From Gemmatimonadota bacterium (GTDB lineage: Bacteria; Gemmatimonadota; Gemmatimonadetes; Gemmatimonadales; GWC2-71-9), in assembly GCA_016713435.1 (NCBI GenBank), contig JADJPD010000042.1, positions 1 through 22,172 of the forward strand: a stretch of DNA of 22,172 nucleotides, given 5' to 3'. Below the pieces are notes generated by a model that was given only the letters and a program-made list of their open reading frames with translations, was not told the origin of the DNA and did not search any database. This document shows positions 1 through 8,540 of the stretch, piece by piece. A program made the position numbers and the translations under genes. Each line of letters starts with the position of its first letter. Positions within the stretch are counted from its first letter, which is position 1.

Positions 1-702
1 GACAGCACGGCCACCATCCTCATGCGCGCCGTGGACGACCCCGATCCCGGGAGGTGCGCGAGCAGGCCGTCTTCTGGCTGAGCCAGGTGCCGGCCCCTGC
101 ACGGTGGCGCTGCTCGACCCCTGGTCCGCTTCTCCAACGACGAGGCCATCCAGGACAGCGGTCTTCGCCCCGGTTTGCGGGAGGGCAGCGATCGCCCAGG
201 CCGCACTCCGGGCCCTGGCCGAGCGGGAACGATGCGCCGCGGGAGTGGTGCGCGAGCGGGCCATCTTCTGGCTGGGCCAGTCGGAACGGCGGGCCGGCGG
301 CCTGCGGCAGCGCCACCCGAAGCTGGCCGACGGTGGGCCCCAAGGAGCGCCTCATCTTCGGCATCGCGCAGTCGAACGAGGCGGCTGACCGGCAGTGGCT
401 GCTCTACCTGGTGCGGAACGGCAGCGAGGACGTCGAGCTCCGGAAGCGGGCGCTCTTCTGGGTGGCGCAGTCGGCCGACCTCGCGCAGCCTGACGCCCTC
501 TACAAGAGCCTGACCGACGGCGAGCTCAAGGAGCAGATCATCTTCGGCGCAGCGGTGACCTGGCGGCGGTGGACCGGCTCATCACCATCGCCAAGACCGA
601 CAAGGGACCCGGGAGCTCCGCAAGAAGGCGCTTCCTTCTGGTTATTGGGCCAGTTCAGCACCCGCGCGGGTGGACGTCCTCGAGCAGTTCCTGAACGAGT
701 AG
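1..702 (+). CDS. HEAT-repeat protein, 3' part, multiply frameshifted
   Basis: The gene is cut by the window start and ends at the TAG at 700-702, after VDVLEQFLNE. Repeated helical units with an FW(L/V)xQ signature appear at about 51-92 (REQAVFWLSQ), 248-284 (RERAIFWLGQS), 439-477 (RKRALFWVAQSAD), 525-550 (LKEQIIFG) and 616-653 (LRKKAL, then FWL-LGQ). The units lie in different reading frames, so at least three single-base indels are present. HEAT/PBS-lyase-type repeats form an alpha-solenoid used for protein-protein binding, and no catalytic residue is visible. A second gene of the same type follows directly, suggesting a tandem pair. The function of the pair is unknown. The indels look like sequence errors because the motifs themselves are well preserved. 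The family assignment is firm; exact coding coordinates are not. Confidence 0.7.
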
Positions 703-737
703 GAGGCTCTCCACAGATTCAGGATCCTGGCGCGCAG

Positions 738-1445
738 GTGGTGACCGCTACGCCTATCGCGGTCCTGCGGTTCGTCGATCCCACGCTGGCCGTGCAGGTG
801 GCGGAGGTGCGCGACGGCACTGTGCGGTTGAGCTACACGGCGCGTAGCGAGGGCGTGTGCGGCAATGGCGAGAACATCAGCACCCAAAGCGGCCGGCGGA
901 GTGAATGGCAATCGGATCGCCAGGACGGCCTCGGCGGTTGTCCCCGGAGCGGCGCGATAAAGACCACCCACATCCGCGCCTCACGTCGGCGTAATGGCGC
1001 GGTAATCGCCACCCGCGACCTGGGCCAGGGTCCCGCCGCCGAGGCGGGTGCGGGTACCTCCTCTGGCTGGCCGAACAGGATGAGCCCGCGGCGGACGACG
1101 CGATCTTCCCCGCCACCATCGCCGACAGCACCGAGGGCCTGGCCCACGCTGCTCCGCATCGCCAAGAGCGCCAGGCCAGCACCAAGCCCGCAAGGCCGCC
1201 ATCTTCTGGAGTGGGCCAGGCTGCCGCGGCGGACGAGGTTACCGGGGCCTGGACGACCTGGCAAACGACGACGACCAGGACCGCGAGGTCCGCGGAGAGC
1301 GCCCTTCGCCCCCTCCCAGCGGCCCGCCAGCGAGGGCATCCCCGCGCTCATCCGGGTGGCGAAGACCAGCAAGGACCCAGCTCCGCCGCACCGCGCTTTT
1401 CTGGCTGGGCCAGAGCGAGGATCCGGCGGCGATCCGGCTGTCTAG
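738..1445 (+). CDS. Second HEAT-repeat protein, frameshifted
   Basis: The N-terminal part reads AVQVAEVRDGTVRLSYTAR and then SEGVCGNGENIS. This is a small domain that I recall preceding HEAT repeats in related proteins. HEAT units follow at about 1190-1225 (AIFW-GQAA), 1280-1330 (DREVRGEALFALSQ) and 1385-1440 (RRTALFWLGQSEDPAAIRL). The reading frame changes several times, around 860-1070, 1180-1300 and 1380, so the span is approximate. GTG at 738 or 741 is a possible start just after the upstream stop, but no convincing signal peptide can be read there, probably because of another indel. The 3' end is uncertain: one frame stops at 1443-1445, while the frame carrying the last HEAT unit runs on to TAG 1510-1512 inside a palindromic repeat. 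Like its neighbour, it is probably a protein-binding solenoid of unknown role. Confidence 0.6.
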   Translation: MVTATPIAVLRFVDPTLAVQVAEVRDGTVRLSYTARSEGVCGNGENISTQSGRRSEWQSDRQDGLGGCPRSGAIKTTHIRASRRRNGAVIATRDLGQGPAAEAGAGTSSGWPNRMSPRRTTRSSPPPSPTAPRAWPTLLRIAKSARPAPSPQGRHLLEWARLPRRTRLPGPGRPGKRRRPGPRGPRRAPFAPSQRPASEGIPALIRVAKTSKDPAPPHRAFLAGPERGSGGDPAV

Positions 1446-1469
1446 AGATCCGACCAACTACTCCCACCT

Positions 1470-1540
1470 CCCAGCCCACCACGCACGATCGCGTTCGGTT
1501 CTGCGTCTGTAGGGGGGCCGGATATATCCGGCCGCTACGT
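1470..1540. repeat. Composite palindromic repeat, copy 1
   Basis: The core GGCCGGATATATCCGGCC lies at about 1517-1534, flanked by GTAGGGG on the left (with two extra G) and GCTACG on the right. An outer left arm, CCCAGCCCACCACGCACGAT, lies at 1470-1489, about 13 nt before the palindrome. The same arm recurs at 11242 and 13781. A weak right-arm remnant (GTGGGAGGCTCGG) follows near 1563. The element sits in the non-coding stretch between the HEAT gene and the transposase gene. Confidence 0.85.
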
Positions 1541-1608
1541 CACGGGGGCCACCGGGATACTGCGTGGGAGGCTCGGAGGCCGCGACACGCCCCCGCAGCC
1601 TCTCTCAT

Positions 1609-1674
1609 CCCAATCCCTCCACCCCCCATCCCCTCACCCTCGATCCGTAGCGGCCGGATCTATCCGGCCGATGC
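1609..1674. repeat. Composite palindromic repeat, copy 2 (diverged)
   Basis: The core is GGCCGGATCTATCCGGCC, with one change in the central TATA. It is flanked by GTAGC and GATGC at 1647-1674. A degenerate outer left arm ending in CATCCCCTC occupies 1609-1635, keeping the 11-13 nt spacing seen in other copies. It lies about 70 nt upstream of the RAYT start codon. Confidence 0.8.
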
Positions 1675-1737
1675 AAGGATTCGGAACGGCTCGCGTCGTC
1701 GGGGTACGAGTGTCTGGCCACGGAGGCCCGAGATTGG

Positions 1738-1758
1738 CGAGATGAATTCTTCATCTCG
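1738..1758. promoter_or_regulatory. Perfect hairpin over the RAYT start codon
   Basis: The arms CGAGATGAA and TTCATCTCG are perfect 9-bp reverse complements around a TTC loop. The left arm contains the proposed ATG (1742-1744). In mRNA the hairpin would sequester the start codon, and in single-stranded DNA it could be a recognition structure. The structure is seen directly; the role is inferred. Confidence 0.5.
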
Positions 1759-2204
1759 ACACTGGGACCCCCGCACCCCGCGCCTGACCGATTGGGACTA
1801 TTGCTCCCCCGCTGCCTATTTCATCACCATGAACACGAAGAACCGCCTCCGCGTCCTCAGCCGGGTGGAGTGCGGTGAAGTGTTCCTGTCACCCATCGGG
1901 CGCCTAGTGAACGCCAGCTGGCACGGCATCGCGGAGCACTTGCCGGGCGTCGAACTCGGCCGATTCGTCGTGATGCCCGGACCACCTCCACGGCATCCTG
2001 GTGCTTGCCGCGCGCCAGCCGCTCGCTCTCCAGCGTCATCCGGCCAGCTGCAAGGCCGCCGTAACACGCGCAGCCCGTCACGGCGGCATCCTCTCGAGTC
2101 CCCTCTCTGGCAACGCTCCTTCTACGACCGCATCCTGCGCACACCCGAGAGTGGAGAAACACGACCGGTACATCGCGGAGAACCCAGCCCGCTGGAAGGG
2201 CTAA
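1742..2204 (+). CDS. REP-associated tyrosine transposase (RAYT, Y1_Tnp/TnpA-REP family), frameshifted
   Basis: This is a single-strand DNA transposase of the HUH/IS200-like superfamily, the type that acts on REP palindromes. The N-terminus reads RLTDWDYCSPAAYFITMNTK, matching the family's start, followed by VELGRFVVMP. The HUH motif is present as MP-DHLHGIL if one extra G near 1979 is removed; as given, the frame breaks there. Downstream motifs KAAVTRAAR, SPLWQRSFYDRILR (carrying the likely catalytic Tyr) and EKHDRYIAENPARWKG alternate between two frames and end at TAA 2202-2204. At least four indels are needed, giving about 154 codons, close to family size. ATG 1742 is chosen because the family N-terminus follows it without a break. 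Palindromic repeats lie on both sides (1509, 1647, 2257), as expected for a RAYT with cognate REPs. The gene could be inactive if the indels are real. Confidence 0.85.
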
Positions 2205-2217
2205 CCTCTCCTCCCCT

Positions 2218-2315
2218 CCCAGCCCCCACGCGTCGTATTCCGCCAGCCTCCACCCCGTAGCGGCCGGATATATCCGGCCGTTACGTACCGTAGGGCTGAG
2301 GGGATCGTGGCTGGG
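2218..2315. repeat. Composite palindromic repeat, copy 3
   Basis: The palindrome at 2257-2284 has core GGCCGGATATATCCGGCC with GTAGC and GTTAC arms. A partial outer left arm (CCCAGCCCCCACG) starts at 2218, and a right arm (GAGGGGATCGTGGCTGGG) lies at 2298-2315. The two outer arms are imperfect reverse complements of each other. It lies directly downstream of the RAYT and overlaps the apparent 3' end of RND permease 2 on the other strand, between two convergent genes. Confidence 0.85.
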
Positions 2316-5315
2316 AGATCGAGCGGACTTCCGCGCGAGGAGCGCCGGAAGGATGAAGCGCGCCGATCGTCCCGGCGATGGTCCCCCCCACCAGCGCCAG
2401 CGCAATCGCCCCGAAGAGATCATCGACGCCGGTCCCCACGGCCAGCGGCAGCGGGCTCGCCAGCGTGGTGAGCGTGATCAGGGTGATCATCCCCGCCCGG
2501 TCGCGGCACGCCGCGATCACCTGCGCCGGCGTGGCGCGGCGCCCCGGCGCGCGGCGGCGCCGCTCCAGCACCCCATCCACGAGCAGGATCGCCTGGTTCA
2601 CGGCGAGGCCGATCACCAGGATCACCCCCACCGCCGCCTCCCGCGTGAACGCCCCGCCCGTCGCGAAGAACGCCACCACCACGCCGGCCAGCGCGATCGG
2701 CAGCGACAGGAACACCATCGCCGCACCCCACGCCGAGTCGAAGACCATCGCCACGGCGAGCACCACGAGCGCCAGGCCCACCGCGAAGACCAGCCAGAGG
2801 CCCCGCTGGCTCTCGTCGTCCCGCCAGCCGAAGTACTCGTCGCTCACGGTGTAGCCGGGCGGGACGCTGATCGAGCGCATGAAGGCCTCGTGGGTCCGGT
2901 TGGCGAGCTTGGCGGGGCCGCGGAAGTCGTAGGAGAGGATGCGGACGTACTGCTGGTCCTCGCGGCTGATGCGCGACAGCGCCTCGCGCTCGCTGAGCGA
3001 TGCGAGGTCGCCCACGTGCACCGGGGCGCCGCCGCTGGCGGGGACCTGCGCCGCGCGCAGCTGGTCCAGCGTGCGCTCGCGCGCCCTCGGTCTTGAGCGA
3101 GAGCCACAGCTCCTCGTCCCCCAGGATGAAGCGCTGCCGCGGCGGCGCCGCCCACCTCGCGCGCCACCCGGTCGGCGAACGCCTCACTGGTGATCCCGTA
3201 GCTCGCGAGCACCTCGCGGTTGGGCTCCAGCGTGATGTCCCGCGCCTTCTCCGCCGCCCCAGAGGCGGCCGCGTTGATGTCGACGCTCCGCACCCGCTGG
3301 ATCTGCTCCAGCCGCCGCTTCATGTCGAGCGCCAGCTCCTCGACGCCCTTGAACGAGTAACCCAGGATCTTCACCCGGAAGCTCTGCAGGCTCACGCCCC
3401 CGGCGCCGTTGGCGAACCCCGGCCCGTACCCCTGCACCGACACTGCCGCGCCGCCGATGAGCGTGGCCCGGATGGTCAGCTCCTCCTGCAGCTGGTATGG
3501 CAGCACCGACTTGGCCGCCGCGTCGGTGAAGAGCACGCGCACGTACCCGGCATCCGGCGTCCCCTGCGCCTCCACCCGCTCCACGCCCGGGATCCCCACC
3601 ACGAACTTCTCCAGCTCCGCCACGCTCCGGTCCACATTCTCTGGATTGGAGCCGCTCGGGAACTCCACCCGCGCCGAGAGCGTGGTGCGCTGCCCCCAGC
3701 CGCGCTGAAGCTCGAGCGCGGCACCCTGGCGTGAGGCGAGCCAGGCGAGCCCGCCCAGCACCAACGTCGTGACTGGAGAGCGTGGCCCAGCGCCAGCGCA
3801 CCAGCCGGATCACCGTCCACGTGTACGCGCGCTCCACCCGCGCCACCGCACCCGGTGCATCCCGTGCCCGCGCCCGATGGCCGGCAGCAGCACCACCGAC
3901 GTGAGGATGGAGCAGCCCAGCGCCAGCGCAAACGCCGTCGCGAACGGCACGAACGCGGCGCGCGTGTCGCCCTGCAGATACAGGAAGGGGAAGAGCACCA
4001 CCGCCGTGGTCAGCGTGGAGCCCAGCACCGCAGGCAGGATCTTCCGCGCCGACTCGGCCCGCGCCGCCGCCGTGTCAGGCACCGTGCGGAAGCGGTCCAC
4101 CACCACCAGCCCGTTCTGCACCAGGATGCCGACCCCCATGCCGAGGCCGGCGAGCGTGAGCAGGTTGGCGGGAATGCCGAGGAGGTAGAGCCCGAGCGTG
4201 GTCCCGGCGATGGCCACGCAGGCGCTGAGCAGCACCAGCAGCACCGCGCCCGGCGCCTGCAGGGTCAGCGCCAGCACCAGCAGCACCCCGCCGATGGCCA
4301 TGGCGCCGCGCCGCGCGAGGTCGTCGAGCTGGGTGGCGAGGCGGTCGCTTTCGTCCGCCATGACCTCGAAGCGGACGCCGGGCGGGAGCTTCGGGGTCAG
4401 CTCGTCGAGGGCGGCGTGCACGGACGTGGCGGTCTTGATGGCGTCGGCCCCGGGGAGGCGGGCCACCCGGAGCATCACGGCGGGGCGGCCGTTGACGCGG
4501 AAGAAGCGGTCCTGGTTGTCCTCCTCGCGGCGGATGGTGGCCAGCGCGTCGAGGCGGTGAGCGTACCGCCCGCGCCCGGGCACGGGCAGCGCGCCGAGCG
4601 CCTCGAGCGCGTCGGGGACATCGCGGAGCACCACGCGGCGCTCGCTCGCGCCGGCACGCTCCACGCCGAGCGCCTCGACGGCGCGCGCCCCGGCCAGCAC
4701 CTCCCGCAGGCGCGACGGCGGCACCCCCAGCTGCCGGAGCTTCTCCGGCTGGTAGGCCACGCTCACCCCCACGATGGCGCCCCCCATCGCCTCCACCCCC
4801 GACACGCCCGGCACCGCCGCCAGCCTCGGCTTCACCAGCCGGTCCACGAGTTCGGCGAAGGTGCCCGCCGTGTACGGCCCGTACACCGTGTAGCTGACGA
4901 GCGGCTCCTCCTCGAGCCCTTCCGGCACGAAGTTGCTCACCGAGAGCCCGCTCGCCCCCGGCGGGAACTCCGTCCGGAGCAGCTCCAGCCGCTCCAGGAT
5001 GCCGAGCCGCGCCAGCTGCACGCTGGTGCCGGGCTCGAGCTCCACGTCGAGCGACACGTAGCCCTCGCCCGACTCGCTCTCCACCCGCTCCACCCCGCGG
5101 ACCGACTGGATGGCCTCCTCGATGGGGCTGCCGAGCCAGGTCTCCACCAGCTCCGCGCTGGCCCCCGGCCAGTCCATGGACACGCGGAGCCTCGGCAGCT
5201 CCACGGTGGGCCGGGTGGCCAGTGGCAGGCGGAGCAGCGCCACCGCCCCCGCCAGGAGCACAGCGACGCTCGCCGCCCAGATGACGGCCGGCCGCCGCGC
5301 CGACCAGGCGATCAC
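2281..5315 (-). CDS. RND-family efflux permease 2 (AcrB/HAE1-like), frameshifted in its C-terminal half
   Basis: An inner-membrane, proton-driven exporter subunit of about 1000 residues. It begins at GTG 5315, overlapping the stop of permease 1 by four bases (GTGA), so translation is probably coupled. The first about 490 residues are intact: TM1 at 10-30, porter domain with DWPGASAELVETWLGSPIEEA, then TM2-TM6. The helix-4 proton-relay position reads GMGVGILVQNGLVVVDRF, with Gln400-Asn401 where AcrB has Asp407-Asp408, so both acidic residues are missing. The second half (second porter and TM8-12, with GLAVNQAILLVD) must be joined across indels near 3845, 3775, 3150, 3085 and 2360. The C-terminus is uncertain: one frame stops at TAA 2281-2283 inside a palindrome. 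The frame with the expected ILPALLARKSA ending also runs into it. Conservation across the breaks favours sequence error. It is likely a partner of permease 1 in a mixed trimer; an inactive paralogue is the alternative. Confidence 0.8.
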
Positions 5316-8300
5316 TCGGCCACCGCCGCCGCGGCCGCCACCGGCGCCTTCGCCGCCGCGCGCCGCTCCTGCCACGCCTCCACCACGGCGTAGGCCGTCG
5401 GCAGCAGGAAGAACGTCACCAGCGTGGCCGTGATGGAGCCGCCGATGACGCCGGCCGCGAGCGGCTGGTAGAGCTCCCCGCCGCTGCCGATGCCGAAGAC
5501 GAGCGGCAGCACGCCCACGATGGTCGTGAGCGACGTCATGGCGATCGCCCGGAGCCGCTGGTGCCCGCCGCGCATGATGGCGTCGCGGATGGAGCAGCCC
5601 TCCTCGCGGAAGCGGCGGATGGCGTCGAGCTTGACCACGGCGTCGTTGTCGGCGAGCCCGATCATCACCACCATGCCGATGAGCGACACGGCGTTGAGGC
5701 TCTGCCCCGTGAGCCAGAGCACCGCGATGCCGCCCACCGCGGCCAGCGGCACCGTCAGCATCACGATGAGCGGCGTGGTGAAGCTGGCAAACTCCCCCGC
5801 CAGCACCAGGAACACGAGCGCCACCGAGAGCAGCGCCACGACACCCATCTCACCGAGCGTGCGGCGCTGCTCCAGGTCGGCGCCGCCGATGGTCCACGTG
5901 AGGCCGGCGGGGGTGGGGACGCCGGCCAGCGCGGCCTCGATCCGCTCCACGGCCTTCGCGGTGCCGCCGCGCTCCACCGCCGCCTCCACCACCTGCACCG
6001 GCCGCTGGTTGACGCGCACCACCTCGACCGGGTCCTGCACCTCCGTGACCGACACGAGCTGCCCCACCGGCACGCCGCGCACCGTGGCGGCGAGTGCCGT
6101 GGCGAGGTCCTCGTTGGCGGTGCCCGCGTAGCGCACGCGGATCGGGGTGCGGCGGTCGGTCTCCCGCAGCTCGCTCGCCTCGACGCCGCCGAGCCCGCCG
6201 GCGATGGTGCTGGCCACCTCCCCGGTGGTCAGGCCGTGCAGCGTGATCCGGTCCCGCTCGAGCGCGAGCTCGATCACCGGCTGCGTCCCGGCATACGCGT
6301 CCCGCACGTCGGTGAGGCCCTCGACCGTCGCGAGCCGCTGCCGCGCGTCCGCGGCGAAGCGCGCGGCGGTGGCGCGGTCGGGCGCGCTCACCTCGAGGCG
6401 CATGAGTCGCCCCTCGCGCCCGATGAGCGAGCCGAACTCGGACTGGCCCGCCAGGTCCAGCGCCAGCGCCCCGGCCGCCAGGTCCGGCACCCGCGCCCGC
6501 AGCGAGTCCGCGAACGCGCGCGCCGCCATCCCGTCCGGCACCGGCAGCAGCAGCTGCGCGTACGACGCGCCCCCGGCATCCGCCCCCGCCACCAGCTCCT
6601 CGTCCGTCGCCGAGCCGATGCGCGCGTAGGTGCCGCGGGAGCCGAGCGCCTCGGCCGCGGCCTCGATGCGGGCGGCCTGGCGCGCCGTCTCCTCGATGGC
6701 CGTGCCCTCCGCCAGGCGGAGCGTGGCGATGGCGGTGCCCTCGTCCACCTGCGGCAGGATCTCGCGCGGGAGCCGCGAGAACATCCACCCCGCCATCACC
6801 GTCATCGCCAGCGCGGTGGCGAACACCGTCCGCGGCCGCGCCAGCGACCAGTCCATCCCCGCCTCGTACCAGTGCACCAGCCGCCCGCCGATCCGCGCGA
6901 GCCAGGCCCGCACCGCGCCCGGGGCACCCCGGGGCGGCAGCACCTCGTCGGCGCCATCCCCGCGCCGCCCCGCCAGCATCACCGGCATGAGCGTGAGTGC
7001 CAGCACCAGCGAGGCCAGCAGCGACGTGACCACCGACAGCGCCAGGTCGCGGAACAGCGCCGCCGCGAGCCCACGCACGAAGACGATCGGCCCGAAGACG
7101 AGCACCGTCGTCAGCATGCCGGCGGTGAGCGGCCCCGCCACGCTCGTGGCCCCCGCGAGCGCGGCGGCGAACCGCCCCATCCCCTCCTCGCGGAGCCGCC
7201 CCGTGGTCTCCGCCACCACGATGGCCTGGTCCACGAGGAGACCCACCCCGAGGGCGAGCCCGCCGAGCGAGAGCACGTTGATGGTGACGCCCATGAGCTG
7301 CAGCAGCGTGAGCGACACCAGCACCGACAGCGGCACGATGAGCCCGATGGCCAGGGCGCTCCGCCAGTCGGCCAGGAACAGGAGGATCACCAGCAGGCAG
7401 AGGATGCCGCCGAGGACGATCTCCTGCAGCAGGTTGGAGAGCGCGTCGTTGACGAAGCGCGCCTGCGCCGCGATCACCGTCAGCTTCAGGTCCGGGAACT
7501 CCGCCCGGAGCCCCGCCAGCGCTTCCTCCATCCCCTGCGTCACCGCCACGGTGTTGGCACCCGCGTCCTTGTACACCACGAGGCCGATCCCCGGCGTGCC
7601 GTCGAGCCGCGTGAGCGTCCGCGGGTCCGCGGAGGCGAGCGTCACGGTGGCGAGGTCGCGGAGGCGCACCAGCGAGCCGGTGGCGCCGTTGGTGCCCACG
7701 GGGATGGCGCCGAACTCGTCCACGCTGCGGAGCTCCGTCAGCGCCCGCACCGAGAAGCGGAACTGCCCGCGCCGGATGGTGCCGCCCGGCGCCGCGGCGT
7801 TGGCGGCCTTCACCGCCGTCACCACGTCGCCGGGGGTGAGGCCGAGCCCACGGAGCCGGTCCGGGTCCAGCGCCACGCGGATCTCGTCCTCCGGCACCCC
7901 CGTCACCGCCACGCTCGCCACCCCGTCCAGCTGCTCCAGCCGCCGCGCCAGCACCTGCTCCGCCAGGCGCGCCGTGGCGCGCAGGTCCTGCGGCCCGCTC
8001 ACGCCGAGGACGGCGATGGGCCGCTGGCCCGGGTCGCTGGTGAGGAGGGTCGGCCGCTCCGCCGTCTCCGGCAGCCGCGCGCGCGCATTGTCCAGCCGCT
8101 CGCGCACGGTGAGCACGGTCCCGGCCATGTCGGTGCCCCACGCGAAGCGCGCGGTGGTGGTCACCTCCCCGTTCCGGCTCACGGAGCGGAGCTCCACGAG
8201 CCCGGGCGTCGCGGCGATCGCCTCCTCCACCACCTTCGCCACGAAGCGGCTCGCCTCGGTGGAGGCGGCGCCCGGGTAGAGGGTGCGGATGGTGAGGACG

Positions 8301-8428
8301 GGGAGGGTGACGTCGGGAAGGAGCGAGACCGGCAGGCGCCCGAGCGAGACACTGCCGAGCAGGACGAGCGCCAGCACGGCGGCGATGGTGGTGACGGGGC
8401 GCTTGAGGGCGGCGGAGACGATGGACAT
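5312..8428 (-). CDS. RND-family efflux permease 1 (AcrB/HAE1-like)
   Basis: An intact 1038-residue inner-membrane transporter, the usual RND length. It uses the proton gradient to move substrates from the periplasm or outer leaflet through an adaptor to an outer-membrane channel. The start at ATG 8428 (MSIVSAALKRPVTTIAAVLA) gives the normal RND N-terminus; an in-frame start further up would lie inside a repeat. TM1 is at about 12-30, the porter domain includes LYPGAASTEASRFVAKVVEE, TM2-TM6 are at about 335-500, and a second porter/TM block lies from about 545. Helix 4 reads GLALGVGLLVDQAIVVAE: Asp400 is kept and the second Asp is replaced by Gln401. The TM10 region reads GLADNDAVVKLD, acidic where AcrB has Lys940. 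The C-terminus is Ala-rich. The adaptor gene lies upstream and a second permease overlaps its stop. Substrate class cannot be read from sequence; HAE1-type drug or hydrophobe export is the default. Confidence 0.92.
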   Translation of the reverse strand: MSIVSAALKRPVTTIAAVLALVLLGSVSLGRLPVSLLPDVTLPVLTIRTLYPGAASTEASRFVAKVVEEAIAATPGLVELRSVSRNGEVTTTARFAWGTDMAGTVLTVRERLDNARARLPETAERPTLLTSDPGQRPIAVLGVSGPQDLRATARLAEQVLARRLEQLDGVASVAVTGVPEDEIRVALDPDRLRGLGLTPGDVVTAVKAANAAAPGGTIRRGQFRFSVRALTELRSVDEFGAIPVGTNGATGSLVRLRDLATVTLASADPRTLTRLDGTPGIGLVVYKDAGANTVAVTQGMEEALAGLRAEFPDLKLTVIAAQARFVNDALSNLLQEIVLGGILCLLVILLFLADWRSALAIGLIVPLSVLVSLTLLQLMGVTINVLSLGGLALGVGLLVDQAIVVAETTGRLREEGMGRFAAALAGATSVAGPLTAGMLTTVLVFGPIVFVRGLAAALFRDLALSVVTSLLASLVLALTLMPVMLAGRRGDGADEVLPPRGAPGAVRAWLARIGGRLVHWYEAGMDWSLARPRTVFATALAMTVMAGWMFSRLPREILPQVDEGTAIATLRLAEGTAIEETARQAARIEAAAEALGSRGTYARIGSATDEELVAGADAGGASYAQLLLPVPDGMAARAFADSLRARVPDLAAGALALDLAGQSEFGSLIGREGRLMRLEVSAPDRATAARFAADARQRLATVEGLTDVRDAYAGTQPVIELALERDRITLHGLTTGEVASTIAGGLGGVEASELRETDRRTPIRVRYAGTANEDLATALAATVRGVPVGQLVSVTEVQDPVEVVRVNQRPVQVVEAAVERGGTAKAVERIEAALAGVPTPAGLTWTIGGADLEQRRTLGEMGVVALLSVALVFLVLAGEFASFTTPLIVMLTVPLAAVGGIAVLWLTGQSLNAVSLIGMVVMIGLADNDAVVKLDAIRRFREEGCSIRDAIMRGGHQRLRAIAMTSLTTIVGVLPLVFGIGSGGELYQPLAAGVIGGSITATLVTFFLLPTAYAVVEAWQERRAAAKAPVAAAAAVAE

Positions 8429-8458
8429 GAAGACGGCCCGCCCCTCGGTGAAGTACGC

Positions 8459-8529
8459 GTAGGGCCGGAGCGCCGCTCCGGCCACTGGGACCTGAAGATC
8501 GAGCGGCCGGAGCAGCGCTCCGGCCCTAC
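8459..8529. repeat. REP-doublet (two inverted hairpins), copy A
   Basis: Two hairpins, GGCCGGAGCG-C-CGCTCCGGCC and GGCCGGAGC-AGC-GCTCCGGCC, are separated by about 21 nt (ACTGGGACCTGAAGATCGAG and one base). The outer ends GTAGGG and CCCTAC are also complementary, so the whole 71-bp unit is one large inverted repeat. It fills the gap between the adaptor stop and the RND 1 start, where it could affect mRNA stability or partial termination inside the operon. A related copy lies at 12494-12564. Confidence 0.85.
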
Positions 8530-8540
8530 GGAGCCCCTAC

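Noticed and set aside
2281..5315. Calling RND permease 2 a pseudogene
   Set aside because: Motifs stay conserved across every break, and many unrelated genes nearby show the same single-base indels, so sequence error is the simpler explanation.
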